Position numbers and translations under genes: made by a program
The notes under the pieces: model-generated
Told to the model about the DNA's origin: nothing
Seen by the model: the letters and a program-made list of their open reading frames with translations, nothing else
Databases searched by the model: none
In this document: positions 17,355 through 26,100 of the stretch, piece by piece
How the letters are laid out: each line of letters begins with the position of its first letter
Numbering within the stretch: position 1 is the stretch's first letter
Source of the DNA: Phocaeicola plebeius DSM 17135
Lineage (GTDB): Bacteria; Bacteroidota; Bacteroidia; Bacteroidales; Bacteroidaceae
DNA length: 64,000 bases
Reading direction: 5' to 3'
Assembly (NCBI RefSeq): GCF_000187895.1
Contig: NZ_DS990135.1
Span: 89,720 to 153,719, forward strand

Positions 17355-17403
17355 TGGAAAGTGTGCAAATAACAGGTTATGTAGCGTATTCAAAAAAGAT
17401 ATT

Positions 17404-17802
17404 ATGAAGCCAACTACTTATATTAATTGGGACGGTCTGAAAGACATTCCATTCTTCTACTGCGATACAAAGGAAGATGAAGAAAACAAGGATTTCGACA
17501 TCTATTACCAGGGCAAGCTGGTGTTGCATGACTACAACCATTGCGGACACTACCTTTACACTGCTGCGCTGCTGTTCAGTAAAATCAGAAACATTACAGC
17601 CGACTGGGTGAACCTGCATAACCTTTGGATTCTGCGTGATTGCGTGCGCGAGAATTACAATCACGGCATAGGAGTGGACGACCTTATTTTCGGAGAGAAT
17701 TTCGATGGCAAGAACCTCGATACACTCACACCGCTTACCAAGAAACGCTTTGATTATTTGTGTAAGCGGATTAAGGAACTTGACCCATACGCAACAATTT
17801 AA
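17404..17802 (+). CDS. Hypothetical protein
   Basis: 132 residues from the ATG at 17404; the longer frame from 17347 overlaps mazF and is less likely. Soluble; contains an HDYNHCGHYLYTAALLFSK block and a charged C-terminus (TKKRFDYLCKRIKELDP). No recognised family. It lies 49 bp after mazF and may be co-transcribed. Confidence 0.65.
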   Translation: MKPTTYINWDGLKDIPFFYCDTKEDEENKDFDIYYQGKLVLHDYNHCGHYLYTAALLFSKIRNITADWVNLHNLWILRDCVRENYNHGIGVDDLIFGENFDGKNLDTLTPLTKKRFDYLCKRIKELDPYATI

Positions 17803-17867
17803 CACTTCATTGGGCGAAGGCAGGGCTTGCTGCGGATGCCAGACTTTAAATAATCCATTGGATTAAT

Positions 17868-17875
17868 TATCTTTG
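17868..17875 (+). promoter_or_regulatory. -7 box of the HU gene
   Basis: TATCTTTG at 17868-17875, 26 bp before the HU ATG, with a weak TTTAA about 20 bp upstream. Confidence 0.5.
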
Positions 17876-17901
17876 CACGCTAATTTTCAAATTATAAAGA
17901 A

Positions 17902-18186
17902 ATGACTAAATCGGAAATCGTAAAGGAAATATCTGCCAGAACCGGCATCGACGGCAAAGCGGTGCTTGCTGTTTTGGAAGGATTCATGAACGAGGTAAAG
18001 ACTTCGTTGGGTAAGGAGGAAAATGTCTATCTTCGTGGATTCGGTAGTTTCATAGTGAAGAAGAGAGCGCAAAAGACAGCTCGGAATATCTCTAAGAATA
18101 CTACTATGATTATTCCGGCTCATAACATACCGGCATTTAAACCGTCTGACGAATTTTTGAAAATGGTAAAACAACAGAACGCATAA
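17902..18186 (+). CDS. HU/IHF-family DNA-binding protein
   Basis: 94 residues with the full HU fold: N-terminal helices (SEIVKEISARTGIDGKAVLAVLE), then NVYLRGFGSFIVKKR and a C-terminal PAFKPSDEFLKMVK. The DNA-bending arm carries ARNISKNTTMIIPA. Plasmid HU-like proteins can assist origin opening, relaxosome assembly or recombination; which one applies here is not evident. It has its own -7 box and is followed by a small unknown gene 12 bp later. Confidence 0.93.
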   Translation: MTKSEIVKEISARTGIDGKAVLAVLEGFMNEVKTSLGKEENVYLRGFGSFIVKKRAQKTARNISKNTTMIIPAHNIPAFKPSDEFLKMVKQQNA

Positions 18187-18198
18187 TAGGTAAACACA

Positions 18199-18471
18199 AT
18201 GAAAGATCAGTTACGATTATTGAGAGACTGTATCAATAATGATCGTCCGGCAGTTGTCTTTCAGGGAGACGATTTTTGCGCTCCTGAGATTTTGGAAGCA
18301 GCAAAAGAAATTTATCGTAAACATGGTTGTTCCGAAGAATTTCTTTTTGACTGGCAGCTGCTTATCAATGAGGTGAAGGCTTACCAGTTAGAAAGTCCGG
18401 CAACTGTCAAATTGCCGAAACTCTCCCCGACAGAAACGGAACTGGTGCGGGAAGAGATGACTAAACGCTAA
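18199..18471 (+). CDS. Hypothetical protein downstream of HU
   Basis: 90 residues, acidic and soluble, no recognised domain. The 12-bp gap from the HU stop suggests one operon. A helical pattern ends in LSPTETELVREEMTKR. Confidence 0.65.
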   Translation: MKDQLRLLRDCINNDRPAVVFQGDDFCAPEILEAAKEIYRKHGCSEEFLFDWQLLINEVKAYQLESPATVKLPKLSPTETELVREEMTKR

Positions 18472-18532
18472 AAAATATTCTCGTTTAATACGCACCTTTT
18501 ATTCTTCAGGCAGCGTATTGAACGGGATGGGA

Positions 18533-18910
18533 TTAAAATGTTGGCGAACCTGCTTTTTTCGAAAGTTCCTGCCAATAGTTGAAGTCACTCGGTGAAAGAT
18601 GCTCTTGCATCCAGTCACGCATACCAATATCGTTTCTTTCGTTCACATATCTCGTAAACGGAATCATTGTCTTACATGCTTCAAATCCAAGCATTCTCAT
18701 ATGGCGTGAAATGTTGGGAGGAAGACCTTCCAACCACTCTTTATAATACATTATCAATCTGTTTTCTTGGATTGGAACCGCTTGTTGGTGGTAAATATAG
18801 CTGGCGTTTCCGATTCTAATATCTCTGGCCTTATTTTCCCGTTCTTCTTCAGGTAGCCGACTTAAATATTCAGCTTGTGCTATTCTGCATTTGGAGTTTG
18901 GATGTTCCAT
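18533..18910 (-). CDS. Hypothetical protein (minus-strand trio, third gene)
   Basis: 125 residues, soluble, with Trp/Tyr-rich helices (MYYKEWLEGLPPNISRHMRM and MRDWMQEHLSPSDFNYWQEL). No family recognised. It follows the 108-residue gene by 14 bp on the minus strand, opposite to the surrounding accessory genes. Confidence 0.6.
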   Translation of the reverse strand: MEHPNSKCRIAQAEYLSRLPEEERENKARDIRIGNASYIYHQQAVPIQENRLIMYYKEWLEGLPPNISRHMRMLGFEACKTMIPFTRYVNERNDIGMRDWMQEHLSPSDFNYWQELSKKAGSPTF

Positions 18911-18924
18911 GGTATTTTATATAA

Positions 18925-19251
18925 TTAAGACTCTTCAATGATACGGTTCATCAAATCACATATTTTTTGGCAGCTATGACGGTCTGCGCAAGCAGGATAG
19001 GGGCATTTCTCAAAGGATGCCTGATTATCCGTAACTATGAAACCTCCGGAACGACGTACATAACTTACCGGATGAAAATAAATATCTTCCTTTTTCGGCC
19101 TATAAGTACATAGTCTTATAAGGCTGTTCAGCTCTTTGCAAATTTGCTCACATTTTTCTTTGGGATAATGTGGCAAATCACTGAATGCTTCGTAGGGGAC
19201 AAAGGCAAATGCTTTGTCATCCCACATGACAGGTGTGTAATTCTGTACCAT
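18925..19251 (-). CDS. Hypothetical Cys-rich protein (minus-strand trio, second gene)
   Basis: 108 residues. The C-terminal part carries CPYPACADRHSCQKIC, a cluster of four Cys and a His that could bind a metal. The N-terminal part is acidic and aromatic. No family recognised. Probably co-transcribed with its minus-strand neighbours. Confidence 0.6.
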   Translation of the reverse strand: MVQNYTPVMWDDKAFAFVPYEAFSDLPHYPKEKCEQICKELNSLIRLCTYRPKKEDIYFHPVSYVRRSGGFIVTDNQASFEKCPYPACADRHSCQKICDLMNRIIEES

Positions 19252-19296
19252 TTGTTATTTGGAATAAGGATGGCTGGCAGATTCCGTATTTCTGTA

Positions 19297-19551
19297 TCAG
19301 TTAGGTAATCCGTCACTATTTAAGTGCGCCTGGGCAAACTCCCGGAGGTTCGTTTCGGCAATGCACTTTTCATAAATCTCATCCAATACTTCTTGCATAT
19401 TTTCTACTTTATTGAATTTTAAGGGGCTGCCGTTTGTTGCGGCTTGCCTTTCCAGTTGTTCGATGATACTGGGAAATATCCCACGCAATAAACCGACGGT
19501 AGCTACGGCTGTAGCTGGTTCTACCTCTATTGTAATCTTTTTCTTTTCCAT
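19297..19551 (-). CDS. Small hypothetical protein (minus-strand trio, first gene)
   Basis: 84 residues. The start EKKKITIEVEPATAVATVGLLRGIFPSI suggests a short beta strand and amphipathic helix; no signal peptide. No recognised family. It heads the minus-strand trio. Confidence 0.55.
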   Translation of the reverse strand: MEKKKITIEVEPATAVATVGLLRGIFPSIIEQLERQAATNGSPLKFNKVENMQEVLDEIYEKCIAETNLREFAQAHLNSDGLPN

Positions 19552-19649
19552 ATCGTTGTATTATGTTATCAAAAGTAATAATTATTAGGATATTGGTAAG
19601 CATTTCTTCTGAAAAACTTTTTAAAGATATTGTTTTAAGATGACATACT

Positions 19650-20340
19650 GTGTTTTTGCGTTCACGCAGTATTCTTTCCCACCCTCCCCTTCATCGGAAT
19701 GACTGTTCTCATTTCCGGTTTACCCGTAGTCATCCGCTATGCGGCTGATTATGGGCAAACCAGAAAAGAGAAGTTCCAAACGTGGGCGGGATTGCAATGG
19801 TCATCATCCGGAGCTTCGGCATTGCCGAAACAACCTCCTTCTTCCGTATTGCAGCCCCGTCCTTTTACCGTTTGTCCCGGCAGTCCGTTGCTAACCCGTT
19901 CCCCCCTGCCACTTGTGGCAGGGAGATAGGAATACGGTTTTGCAGGCAAAACCGTATGGCTTGTTTTACTTTCCGTACTGCCCTTTTCCTAGTTTTCTGC
20001 CTCCCTTAATGTGCGTTTTTCATAGCCCCATCTGAGACCCTTTGTTTTTGAACGGCAAATTTATTTCGGTGGATGGATACGAAAGAGTTCCGGTCTTCGC
20101 CCTTTGTCCCGAAAAAAATAACGCCGGACGGCTTCGCTGTCCCCAACATTTTTTGTCGTCCAAAACTTTTCTTAATCCCTCCTTCCTTATTGTTGTGTGC
20201 CGTAAAAAAAAGGCTCATAAACTCAGATGGGGCATGAAAGCTCAAAAAAAAAGTCGGCAGAAAGAAAAGGCCATCCCGGAAAGGGGTTTTAAAAAAAGGT
20301 CTTTAAATCTAGCTGAAGCATAAAATTAGAAGTTTAACAA
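19650..20340 (+). repeat. Structured leader repeat, copy A
   Basis: A 690-bp non-coding repeat nearly identical to 22725-23397 and 31822-32514, ending just before the next gene. It is a chain of hairpins: a 21-bp imperfect stem (19717-19737/19741-19761); GGGATTGCAAT (19788-19798) with ATTGCAGCCC (19848-19857) enclosing TTCGGC/GCCGAA; CCCTGCCAC/GTGGCAGGG (19904-19923); and a perfect 12-bp stem ATACGGTTTTGC/GCAAAACCGTAT (19932-19957). The 3' end carries GGTCTTTAAATCTAGCTGAAG. Frames across it are not conserved between copies. I infer a regulatory leader. Confidence 0.8.
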
Positions 20341-20359
20341 TCCCAAAAAACAACGAGTT

Positions 20360-20839
20360 ATGTCACGAGTACACTATTTAGAAGGAGATTATGAACAGTT
20401 AGTTATTAATGAAACGATAGACGGTCTTTTTTCCAGTTATCGTATAGACCGCAATTCATTGCCAAAAGGATTTTTCCTTTATGAGATTAGATGGGATGAC
20501 AGCTTATCTTCATTGGCAGAGATTAGCCCCTCTGTGGTGGTGAATCATGCAGGTTCATTCATTACAAAGTCACCCCTTGAATTTGATGCAAACAATAGCA
20601 TACGGATAACCTATACCAATTTTATCGAGTTCTGCCAGTTTGGTGAGTGGGCTTATGAGAAACTGGCTGTATTGGATTGTAATTCCGGTAATGTTGCGGT
20701 GATAAGCCCAGACAGGAGATTGCAGACCACTGAAGAGATTGAGATTTTTTTGAGTGGGCATTGTGGCTATCATCTGAGTGAGATTAATTGGATGGTGATG
20801 AAAGGCGATGTGCTGTTTTTGAACGAGAACGATTTTTAA
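20360..20839 (+). CDS. Hypothetical protein, possibly LPD28-like
   Basis: 159 residues. The block RNSLPKGFFLYEIRWDD, then VVVNHAGSFITKSPLEF, resembles the LPD28 domain found beside large polyvalent proteins of Bacteroidetes mobile elements. That match is from memory of the pattern and is tentative. Soluble. It is the first gene after leader A and heads a five-gene plus-strand cluster (20360-22606). Confidence 0.65.
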   Translation: MSRVHYLEGDYEQLVINETIDGLFSSYRIDRNSLPKGFFLYEIRWDDSLSSLAEISPSVVVNHAGSFITKSPLEFDANNSIRITYTNFIEFCQFGEWAYEKLAVLDCNSGNVAVISPDRRLQTTEEIEIFLSGHCGYHLSEINWMVMKGDVLFLNENDF

Positions 20840-20895
20840 TGAGTATAACCGTAACTGCCTCTTGGAATGGGGCAATTACATAAAATATTATAAGT

Positions 20896-21159
20896 ATGAA
20901 GTGGATAGATAAGATGGTAGAACGCATTACCCGAAAAGAAACTGCTTTAAATGACCACTTTTGTGTAAATCGGCATACGGTTGTATGTCAGAGTGGTATG
21001 ACTGATTATGTTTCTGTAACGATTGATAATACCGATGGTTTTGATTTCGATTTTTGGACAAAACAACTTTGTTTTGAGAAGGACTGTAAATATCGCTCGG
21101 AGATAAAAGCGGCTTTTGATAAAATCTATGGCACAAGGAATATAGAATGTTGTGAATAA
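20896..21159 (+). CDS. Small hypothetical protein
   Basis: 87 residues, no recognised domain; central SVTIDNTDGFDFDFWTKQL. It sits between the LPD28-like and methylase-like genes on the same strand with short gaps (56 and 15 bp), so it is likely part of that operon. Confidence 0.6.
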   Translation: MKWIDKMVERITRKETALNDHFCVNRHTVVCQSGMTDYVSVTIDNTDGFDFDFWTKQLCFEKDCKYRSEIKAAFDKIYGTRNIECCE

Positions 21160-21174
21160 TGAAGTCAGAAAAGT

Positions 21175-21900
21175 ATGATACCAAAGGAGATAATGAAACT
21201 TTATGAAAAGCTTGCTTTCAGTCGGGGATATGAAGAAGCCTTTCGGGATTTTTTGGATGTTTGTCTTTACTATTTGTCTGTCGGGATGTTGGCGGAGGAT
21301 TATCGTAGAGTGGAAAAAAGATATAAGCCATATGAAATGGAACTTTTTGTTCAAATGTTTTATAGGGTGTCTGAATATTCGGAAGGATTTTGCGATGTCT
21401 TGGGAGATATGTTCATGGAGTGTGTCAGTCATGGGAATAACGGACAGTTCTTTACCCCGATACACGTTGCTGATTTGATGGCATGTATGGGGGGAAATAG
21501 GCTGAAACCTAAACAGTCGGTCTGTGATTCGTGCTGTGGTTCCGGCAGGATGCTACTTTCCGCTGTAAAAAAATGTGCGGAAGAGAATGATGGAGGAAGG
21601 CTTTTTTGTTATGGCTCGGATATAGATTTGATTTGTGTAAAGATGACCGTTGTCAATCTGATGATGAATAGCGTACCCGGTGAAGTCGCATGGATGAATA
21701 CATTGACAATGCAGCATTGGAGAAGTTATCATATAGATTTACAGCTGATAGCCGGAGTATGGTTGCCTATTTTAAAGATAACGGAAGCAGGTGACACTTC
21801 TTTTATTAGGAAACTTGAAAATGCAATGGAGGATAATTCTGAATTGAAGAGGTCGATTCAGAGCAACGCAAGGGCTACGCAGCTGACTTTTGATTTTTGA
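21175..21900 (+). CDS. Orphan N6-adenine methylase-like protein lacking the catalytic motif
   Basis: 241 residues. It has the HsdM-type approach (GQFFTP at 90-95), the SAM-binding motif I (DSCCGSG at 118-124) and motif II acid (SDID at 148-151). Where the catalytic (N/D)PP(Y/F) should follow, the sequence reads VAWMNTLTMQHW, and no NPPF/DPPY exists downstream. There is no specificity subunit or nuclease nearby. Either it is a SAM-binding protein without methyl transfer, or it is a degraded or decoy methylase. It is conserved enough in frame to be a real gene. Confidence 0.78.
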   Translation: MIPKEIMKLYEKLAFSRGYEEAFRDFLDVCLYYLSVGMLAEDYRRVEKRYKPYEMELFVQMFYRVSEYSEGFCDVLGDMFMECVSHGNNGQFFTPIHVADLMACMGGNRLKPKQSVCDSCCGSGRMLLSAVKKCAEENDGGRLFCYGSDIDLICVKMTVVNLMMNSVPGEVAWMNTLTMQHWRSYHIDLQLIAGVWLPILKITEAGDTSFIRKLENAMEDNSELKRSIQSNARATQLTFDF

Positions 21901-21929
21901 CAAGATAAATATGTAAAAAGGATTTTGGT

Positions 21930-22253
21930 ATGAAAGCAATAAGAACAAAAGAGGTGAATGAGAACGTCAAAGCGGCGAACAGTTGTTTGCGTAAAGCGAA
22001 ATGGCAGGCTAAGGAATTGGCTGTTTTTACAGGTGAAGTAGTGCGTCTGATGGATAAGGAAGGGCATTCTCTACAAGGGTTCTTTAATCGGGTGGAGTTT
22101 GTTCTGGTGGACGGCACTATTAAATTCCGTGTAGTTATAAATCCTATTCTTGAATGTGAGAACTGTATAATGGCTTCTTGCCATGAAGACTATCTTTATG
22201 AGGTGGTCTCGGTGGAAAAGTTTACCTATAAAAATTATAGGTATCATTTGTAA
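21930..22253 (+). CDS. Hypothetical protein
   Basis: 107 residues. A basic helical N-terminus (KAANSCLRKAKWQAKELAVFTG) precedes a probable beta-rich half with CENC. No recognised family. It lies 29 bp after the methylase-like gene in the same cluster. Confidence 0.6.
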   Translation: MKAIRTKEVNENVKAANSCLRKAKWQAKELAVFTGEVVRLMDKEGHSLQGFFNRVEFVLVDGTIKFRVVINPILECENCIMASCHEDYLYEVVSVEKFTYKNYRYHL

Positions 22254-22297
22254 TGATATTGTATTTTAATGATTATAAACTGATTTATATTATAACA

Positions 22298-22606
22298 ATG
22301 ATGGGCAAAATTAATAATATTCCCGTTTTGAATGAAGATGTTATTCGTTTGGTTGTACTCAATGAGGAAATTATTGGGTATATCTATCCACGAAGGACTT
22401 CTTATGTGGTGGCATTGGAGATAAAGCCGGGACGTACTACCTCTTTGGCTACATCTGTCAATAAACAATGCATGGTTTTGTTGAGTGATAAGGTTCGTTT
22501 GGCCACGGAACAGGATTTCGATGATTTTCATATATGCTTTGATGGTTTCAGAAATAACACTATGTATTGTTATAATCAGGGAACGGAACCTATATACCTT
22601 CAATGA
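22298..22606 (+). CDS. Hypothetical protein, last gene of the leader-A cluster
   Basis: 102 residues from the ATG at 22298 (an upstream in-frame ATG at 22253 overlaps the previous stop and would add 15 hydrophobic residues). Mostly beta-type sequence, no recognised family. A hairpin pair follows it. Confidence 0.55.
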   Translation: MMGKINNIPVLNEDVIRLVVLNEEIIGYIYPRRTSYVVALEIKPGRTTSLATSVNKQCMVLLSDKVRLATEQDFDDFHICFDGFRNNTMYCYNQGTEPIYLQ

Positions 22607-22657
22607 AGCACATTCTCCCTTCTTTTGGATTAGGGAAGGGAGGGTATTTTGCTGTCC

Positions 22658-22690
22658 GCTACTTTTTGGCAAGCACCCCAAAAAAGTAGC
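22658..22690 (+). terminator. Hairpin of the GTnCTTTTTTGG type
   Basis: GCTACTTTTTGG (22658-22669) pairs with CCAAAAAAGTAGC (22678-22690). The stem is a relative of those at 13119-13152 and 34411-34441, with compensatory base changes in the outer pairs. It separates the gene end from leader B. Confidence 0.6.
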
Positions 22691-22724
22691 AAAAAACGCT
22701 TGGAGTTACTGGTAATCCCATTAA

Positions 22725-23397
22725 TTTGCGTTCACGCAGTATTCTTTCCCACCCTCCCCTTCATCGGAATGACTGTTCTCATTCCCGGTTTACCCGTAAT
22801 CATCCGCTATGCGGCTGATTATGGGTAAACCGGAAAAGAGAAGTTCCAAACGTGGGCGGGATTGCAATGGTCATCATCCGGAGCTTCGGCATTGCCGAAA
22901 CAACCTCCTTCTTCCGTATTGCAGTCCCTTCCTTTTACCGTTTGTCCCGGCAGTCCGTTGCTAACCCGTTCCCCCCTGTCACTTGTGGCAGGGAGATAGG
23001 AGTATGGTTTTGCTTGCAAAACCGTATGGCTTGTTTTACTTTCCGTACTGCCCTTTTCCTTGTTTTCTGCCTCCCCTAATGTGCTTTTTTCATAGCTCCA
23101 TCTGAGATCCTTTGTTTTTGAACGGCAAATTTATTTCGGTGGATGGATACGAAAGAGTTCCGGTCTTCGCCCTTTGTCCCGAAAAAAATAACGCCGGACG
23201 GCTTCGCTGTCCCCAACATTTTTTGTCGTCCAAAACTTTTCTTAATCCCTCCTTCCTTATTGATGCGTGCCGTAAAAAAAAGGCTCATAAACTCAGATGG
23301 GGCATGAAAGCTCAAAAAAAAAGTCGGCAGAAAGAAAAGGCCATCCCGGAAAGGGGTTTAAAAAAAGGTCTTTAAATCTAGCTGAAGCATAAGTTTA
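22725..23397 (+). repeat. Structured leader repeat, copy B
   Basis: Nearly identical to 19650-20340 over its whole length, with the same hairpin chain. Differences tend to keep pairing, e.g. ATTGCAGTCCC here restores full pairing with the GGGATTGCAAT arm. It ends 20 bp before the PRTase gene. No conserved protein frame. Confidence 0.8.
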
Positions 23398-23417
23398 ATT
23401 TTAATAGATAAAAGACT

Positions 23418-23984
23418 ATGGCACATCAGAGTAAATATCCTAGTTTAGACAGACAATGGCATAAGATGATGTTTTCTTTCTTTGAGTATCTTCCTATGCA
23501 ATATCGGCAGGCAACGGAAAGAGAATGGCAAATTCGTAAGATGATATGGAGTTTTAAGGATGGAAAAGCTTATTTGAATATAGCTTGGATGATAGCGAAT
23601 AAGTTACATCAAGTTTTTGGTGATGATGTTAAGAATATTGTTTTTGCTTGTGTTCCGGCTTCTTCCGCTGATAAGAATGAACTTCGTTATAAGGGGTTTG
23701 CTTCGGCTGTGTGTAAGTTTTCAGGTGCTATCAATGCGTATGAACATATACGTGTCAGTGGAGATCGTTTGGCTATTCACGAGAAATTTGACAGCAAGTC
23801 GCTTCAAAAAGTACAAGTGATAGAATTTGACAAGGACTTTTTTCGGGGTAAGAAAATCTTGGTATTTGACGATATTTTAACAAAAGGGTTTTCGTATGCT
23901 CGTTTCGCATGTCAGTTGGAAAAAATAGGAGGTGAGGTTTTGGGAGGTTTCTTTTTAGGTAAAACAGTTGTCCGTATGTTATAA
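23418..23984 (+). CDS. Phosphoribosyltransferase-like protein
   Basis: 188 residues. The PRPP-binding loop of type I PRTases is present at 149-157 (VFDDILTKG after a run of hydrophobics). An upstream FACVPASSADKN block matches a ComF/purine-PRTase-like fold. It is short and lacks an obvious substrate hood, so the base or nucleotide it acts on is unknown. The stop is 1 bp before the ATG of the SLOG gene, so the two products probably work together. It is led by structured leader B. Confidence 0.78.
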   Translation: MAHQSKYPSLDRQWHKMMFSFFEYLPMQYRQATEREWQIRKMIWSFKDGKAYLNIAWMIANKLHQVFGDDVKNIVFACVPASSADKNELRYKGFASAVCKFSGAINAYEHIRVSGDRLAIHEKFDSKSLQKVQVIEFDKDFFRGKKILVFDDILTKGFSYARFACQLEKIGGEVLGGFFLGKTVVRML

Positions 23985-23985
23985 G

Positions 23986-24600
23986 ATGAAAGAAAAAGAG
24001 AGTTATATAGAGAAGCAGAAGGATATCTTTGGAGATACTACTTGGTTCACTTATCGTTATGAGGTGAATGGAATGGTGTATGAAACTTCGGCAGGTTCGT
24101 TGGATATATGTAGAAAGGCACGTGATAAATGGATGAAAATGATGTCCGTTGCTTTTACCGGTCATAGAACGATACGAACAAATAAATATGCTTTGTCCGT
24201 ATCGTTGAATGAAGAGGTACGTTTCTGCTATGAGAATGGAATCCGTTTTTTCTATATTGGTTGTGCGGTTGGATTTGACATGATGGCTGCTCATACCGTA
24301 CTTGAACAAAGGAAACAATATCCCGATATGGTTTTGGTGGCGGTTGTTCCTTATGTCGGGCAAGATGTGTATTTCAACAAAGAGGACAAACAGAGGTATG
24401 CTGATATTTTGCGCCAAGCCGACAAGGTGGTAGTTCTATCCGAATATTATTATGCCCAATGCTATGCCCACCGTAATGATTACATGATTTCACACGCCTG
24501 TAGGCTGATTGCCTATTGGGATGGAAAATCTGCCGGAGGAACTTCTTATACGTTTAACAAGGCACAAAAAAAGAAATTGGTGATATACAATCTGTTTTGA
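23986..24600 (+). CDS. SLOG-domain protein (DUF1273/YpsA-like)
   Basis: 204 residues from the ATG at 23986. After an N-terminal extension of about 50 residues comes a SLOG/Rossmann-type domain with VAFTGHR (56-62), FFYIGCAVGFDMMAA and VVLSEYYYAQCYAHRNDYM. SLOG proteins bind nucleotides or their derivatives and are frequent in defence and stress systems. Coupling to a PRTase suggests nucleotide-signal making, sensing or breakdown; this is inference. A perfect terminator overlaps the stop codon. Confidence 0.8.
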   Translation: MKEKESYIEKQKDIFGDTTWFTYRYEVNGMVYETSAGSLDICRKARDKWMKMMSVAFTGHRTIRTNKYALSVSLNEEVRFCYENGIRFFYIGCAVGFDMMAAHTVLEQRKQYPDMVLVAVVPYVGQDVYFNKEDKQRYADILRQADKVVVLSEYYYAQCYAHRNDYMISHACRLIAYWDGKSAGGTSYTFNKAQKKKLVIYNLF

Positions 24601-24622
24601 TTCAGATTGTATATCGTTGTTT
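24582..24622 (+). terminator. Terminator overlapping the SLOG stop codon
   Basis: GATATACAATCTG (24582-24594) pairs over 13 perfect bases with CAGATTGTATATC (24603-24615), then GTTGTTTT. The left arm encodes the last residues of the SLOG protein. Confidence 0.75.
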
Positions 24623-24770
24623 TCCAGCGGTATGATCAAACGTGGCGATGTCATACTGTCTGGTTGCTGTAAGTGCTAATACTTCCGATGCAAAAGAGAA
24701 AGACACAATAAATATGAAAAGCAATGATAGATGAATTTTACTTAATTGTTTTACCTTTGTAAAACATTAG

Positions 24771-26074
24771 TGTCCCATTAAAATTGGGACGAATTAAAAA
24801 TTAAATAAACTTGGCCCATTTGGTCCGAATCGTTCTTTGTCATTTTGAAATTTAGTTTTATCAAAGAGGTCTCTCAGATGAGTCTTATCAGTCAATGAGA
24901 TGCTCAGTATTTGTAACACTTCATATGTACTTCTGTTCAGTTGCATATCGTGTTGAATGATTGCCACCAAACAGTAAGCGCATATAGCAGCATATATCTG
25001 TATTCGAACAGCATTCTCTGTAGTTCCCCAAAATCTTTTGATTTTAAGGTGCTGCTTGAGCCATTTGAAAAACAGCTCTACCTGCCAGCGATTTTTATAA
25101 AGTTCAGCAACTTGAAGCGCAGATATATGCATCGCATTGGTTATGAATGTAAATTCTCGTTCTTGTTCTTCATCCCAATATTTAACCAATCTAAGTGGCT
25201 CTGGATAATATTGTTTAGGATAGAATCCTGTCAGAAATACACTTGCGTCTGAAAGCACATTCTTAGGCAGCCTACGTTTCCATTGGATGGATTTGTACCC
25301 GAGATTCTTTTTTGCTCTGACAACAAAGTAGGCTTCAATTTGATGAATTTTATACAGTATTTTGAAGTTGTTATAACCGCGGTCAAAGATGTAATAAGAG
25401 CTTGGTTCATAAGGAATTTCAATCATAACTTTAGAATCGTGTACGGATGCTTCCGTGATATGAAAGAATGCAGGAATCTGTGTTTCCACATCATATAATG
25501 TATGCACTTTGATACCACCTTTCTTTTTGCGGAATTTTGCCCACCAAAAGACTGAAAGGCACAGGTCAATAGTAGTCGAATCGAAAGCATAAACGTTACC
25601 GCCAAGTTTGAAAATATGATTAGCACACTTTTGTCGTGCTTCGCTAACCAGGTAGTAAGCATATTCTTCAAAGATGTGATAGTCTCTATCTTGATTTGCT
25701 CTTGCCAGCGATGACTTTGATACATTTTTACCCATTCCTAAATGATAACATTTGGAATGATGAGCTTCAAGAGCAACTATCAAATCTCGCAGACTTTCAC
25801 GATTAGAAAGTTGACCAAACATCAAAGCAAGTAGTTGATTCCAGCAGGTGAAGTGCTTCACATATTTATCACCATCATACTTGGTGACTATGCGGTTAAA
25901 CTTACTTCGATTCAGAAATGAAGCCAATTGAGCGAAAACGTATTTGTCTTGGAACATATGCCATCGGATTAATCTGATGCAAAGCTACAAATTCAAGTCC
26001 GTTCGCTCGGAAAATCGCTGTAACTAACTAAATTTCAAATATTTCAAAGAACTCTTTTAGATTTTAATGGGACA
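24771..26074 (-). mobile_element. IS4-family insertion sequence, complete (1304 bp)
   Basis: Exact terminal repeats TGTCCCATTAAAAT (24771-24784) and ATTTTAATGGGACA (26061-26074) bound a single intact transposase. No clear target duplication is visible. The flanks are near-inverted copies of each other (ATTGTTTTACC... on the left, ...GGTAAAACAAT on the right), so the element seems to sit inside a palindrome. The left flank includes TACCTTTG, a -7-like box probably belonging to the genes now at 26.1 kb. Confidence 0.88.
24794..25957 (-). CDS. IS4-family transposase
   Basis: 387 residues. N-terminal DUF4372-like region (residues 1-80, FAQLASFLNRSKFNRIV), then the DDE catalytic fold: D126 (YAFDSTTIDL), D192 (YIFDRGYNNF) and E294 within the YREK-type motif (YKNRWQVELFFKWLKQHLK). 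Full length and uninterrupted, so the element may be active. Upstream of its start are 117 bp of IS end sequence. Confidence 0.93.
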   Translation of the reverse strand: MFQDKYVFAQLASFLNRSKFNRIVTKYDGDKYVKHFTCWNQLLALMFGQLSNRESLRDLIVALEAHHSKCYHLGMGKNVSKSSLARANQDRDYHIFEEYAYYLVSEARQKCANHIFKLGGNVYAFDSTTIDLCLSVFWWAKFRKKKGGIKVHTLYDVETQIPAFFHITEASVHDSKVMIEIPYEPSSYYIFDRGYNNFKILYKIHQIEAYFVVRAKKNLGYKSIQWKRRLPKNVLSDASVFLTGFYPKQYYPEPLRLVKYWDEEQEREFTFITNAMHISALQVAELYKNRWQVELFFKWLKQHLKIKRFWGTTENAVRIQIYAAICAYCLVAIIQHDMQLNRSTYEVLQILSISLTDKTHLRDLFDKTKFQNDKERFGPNGPSLFNF

Positions 26075-26100
26075 ACAATGTTTGTAAAAGGTAAAACAAT

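Noticed and set aside
19749..20245. Repeated 66-79-codon frames inside leaders A, B and C
   Set aside because: They recur only because the DNA recurs. Copy C has single-base insertions that shift both the plus and the minus frames, and the sequence is dominated by hairpins.
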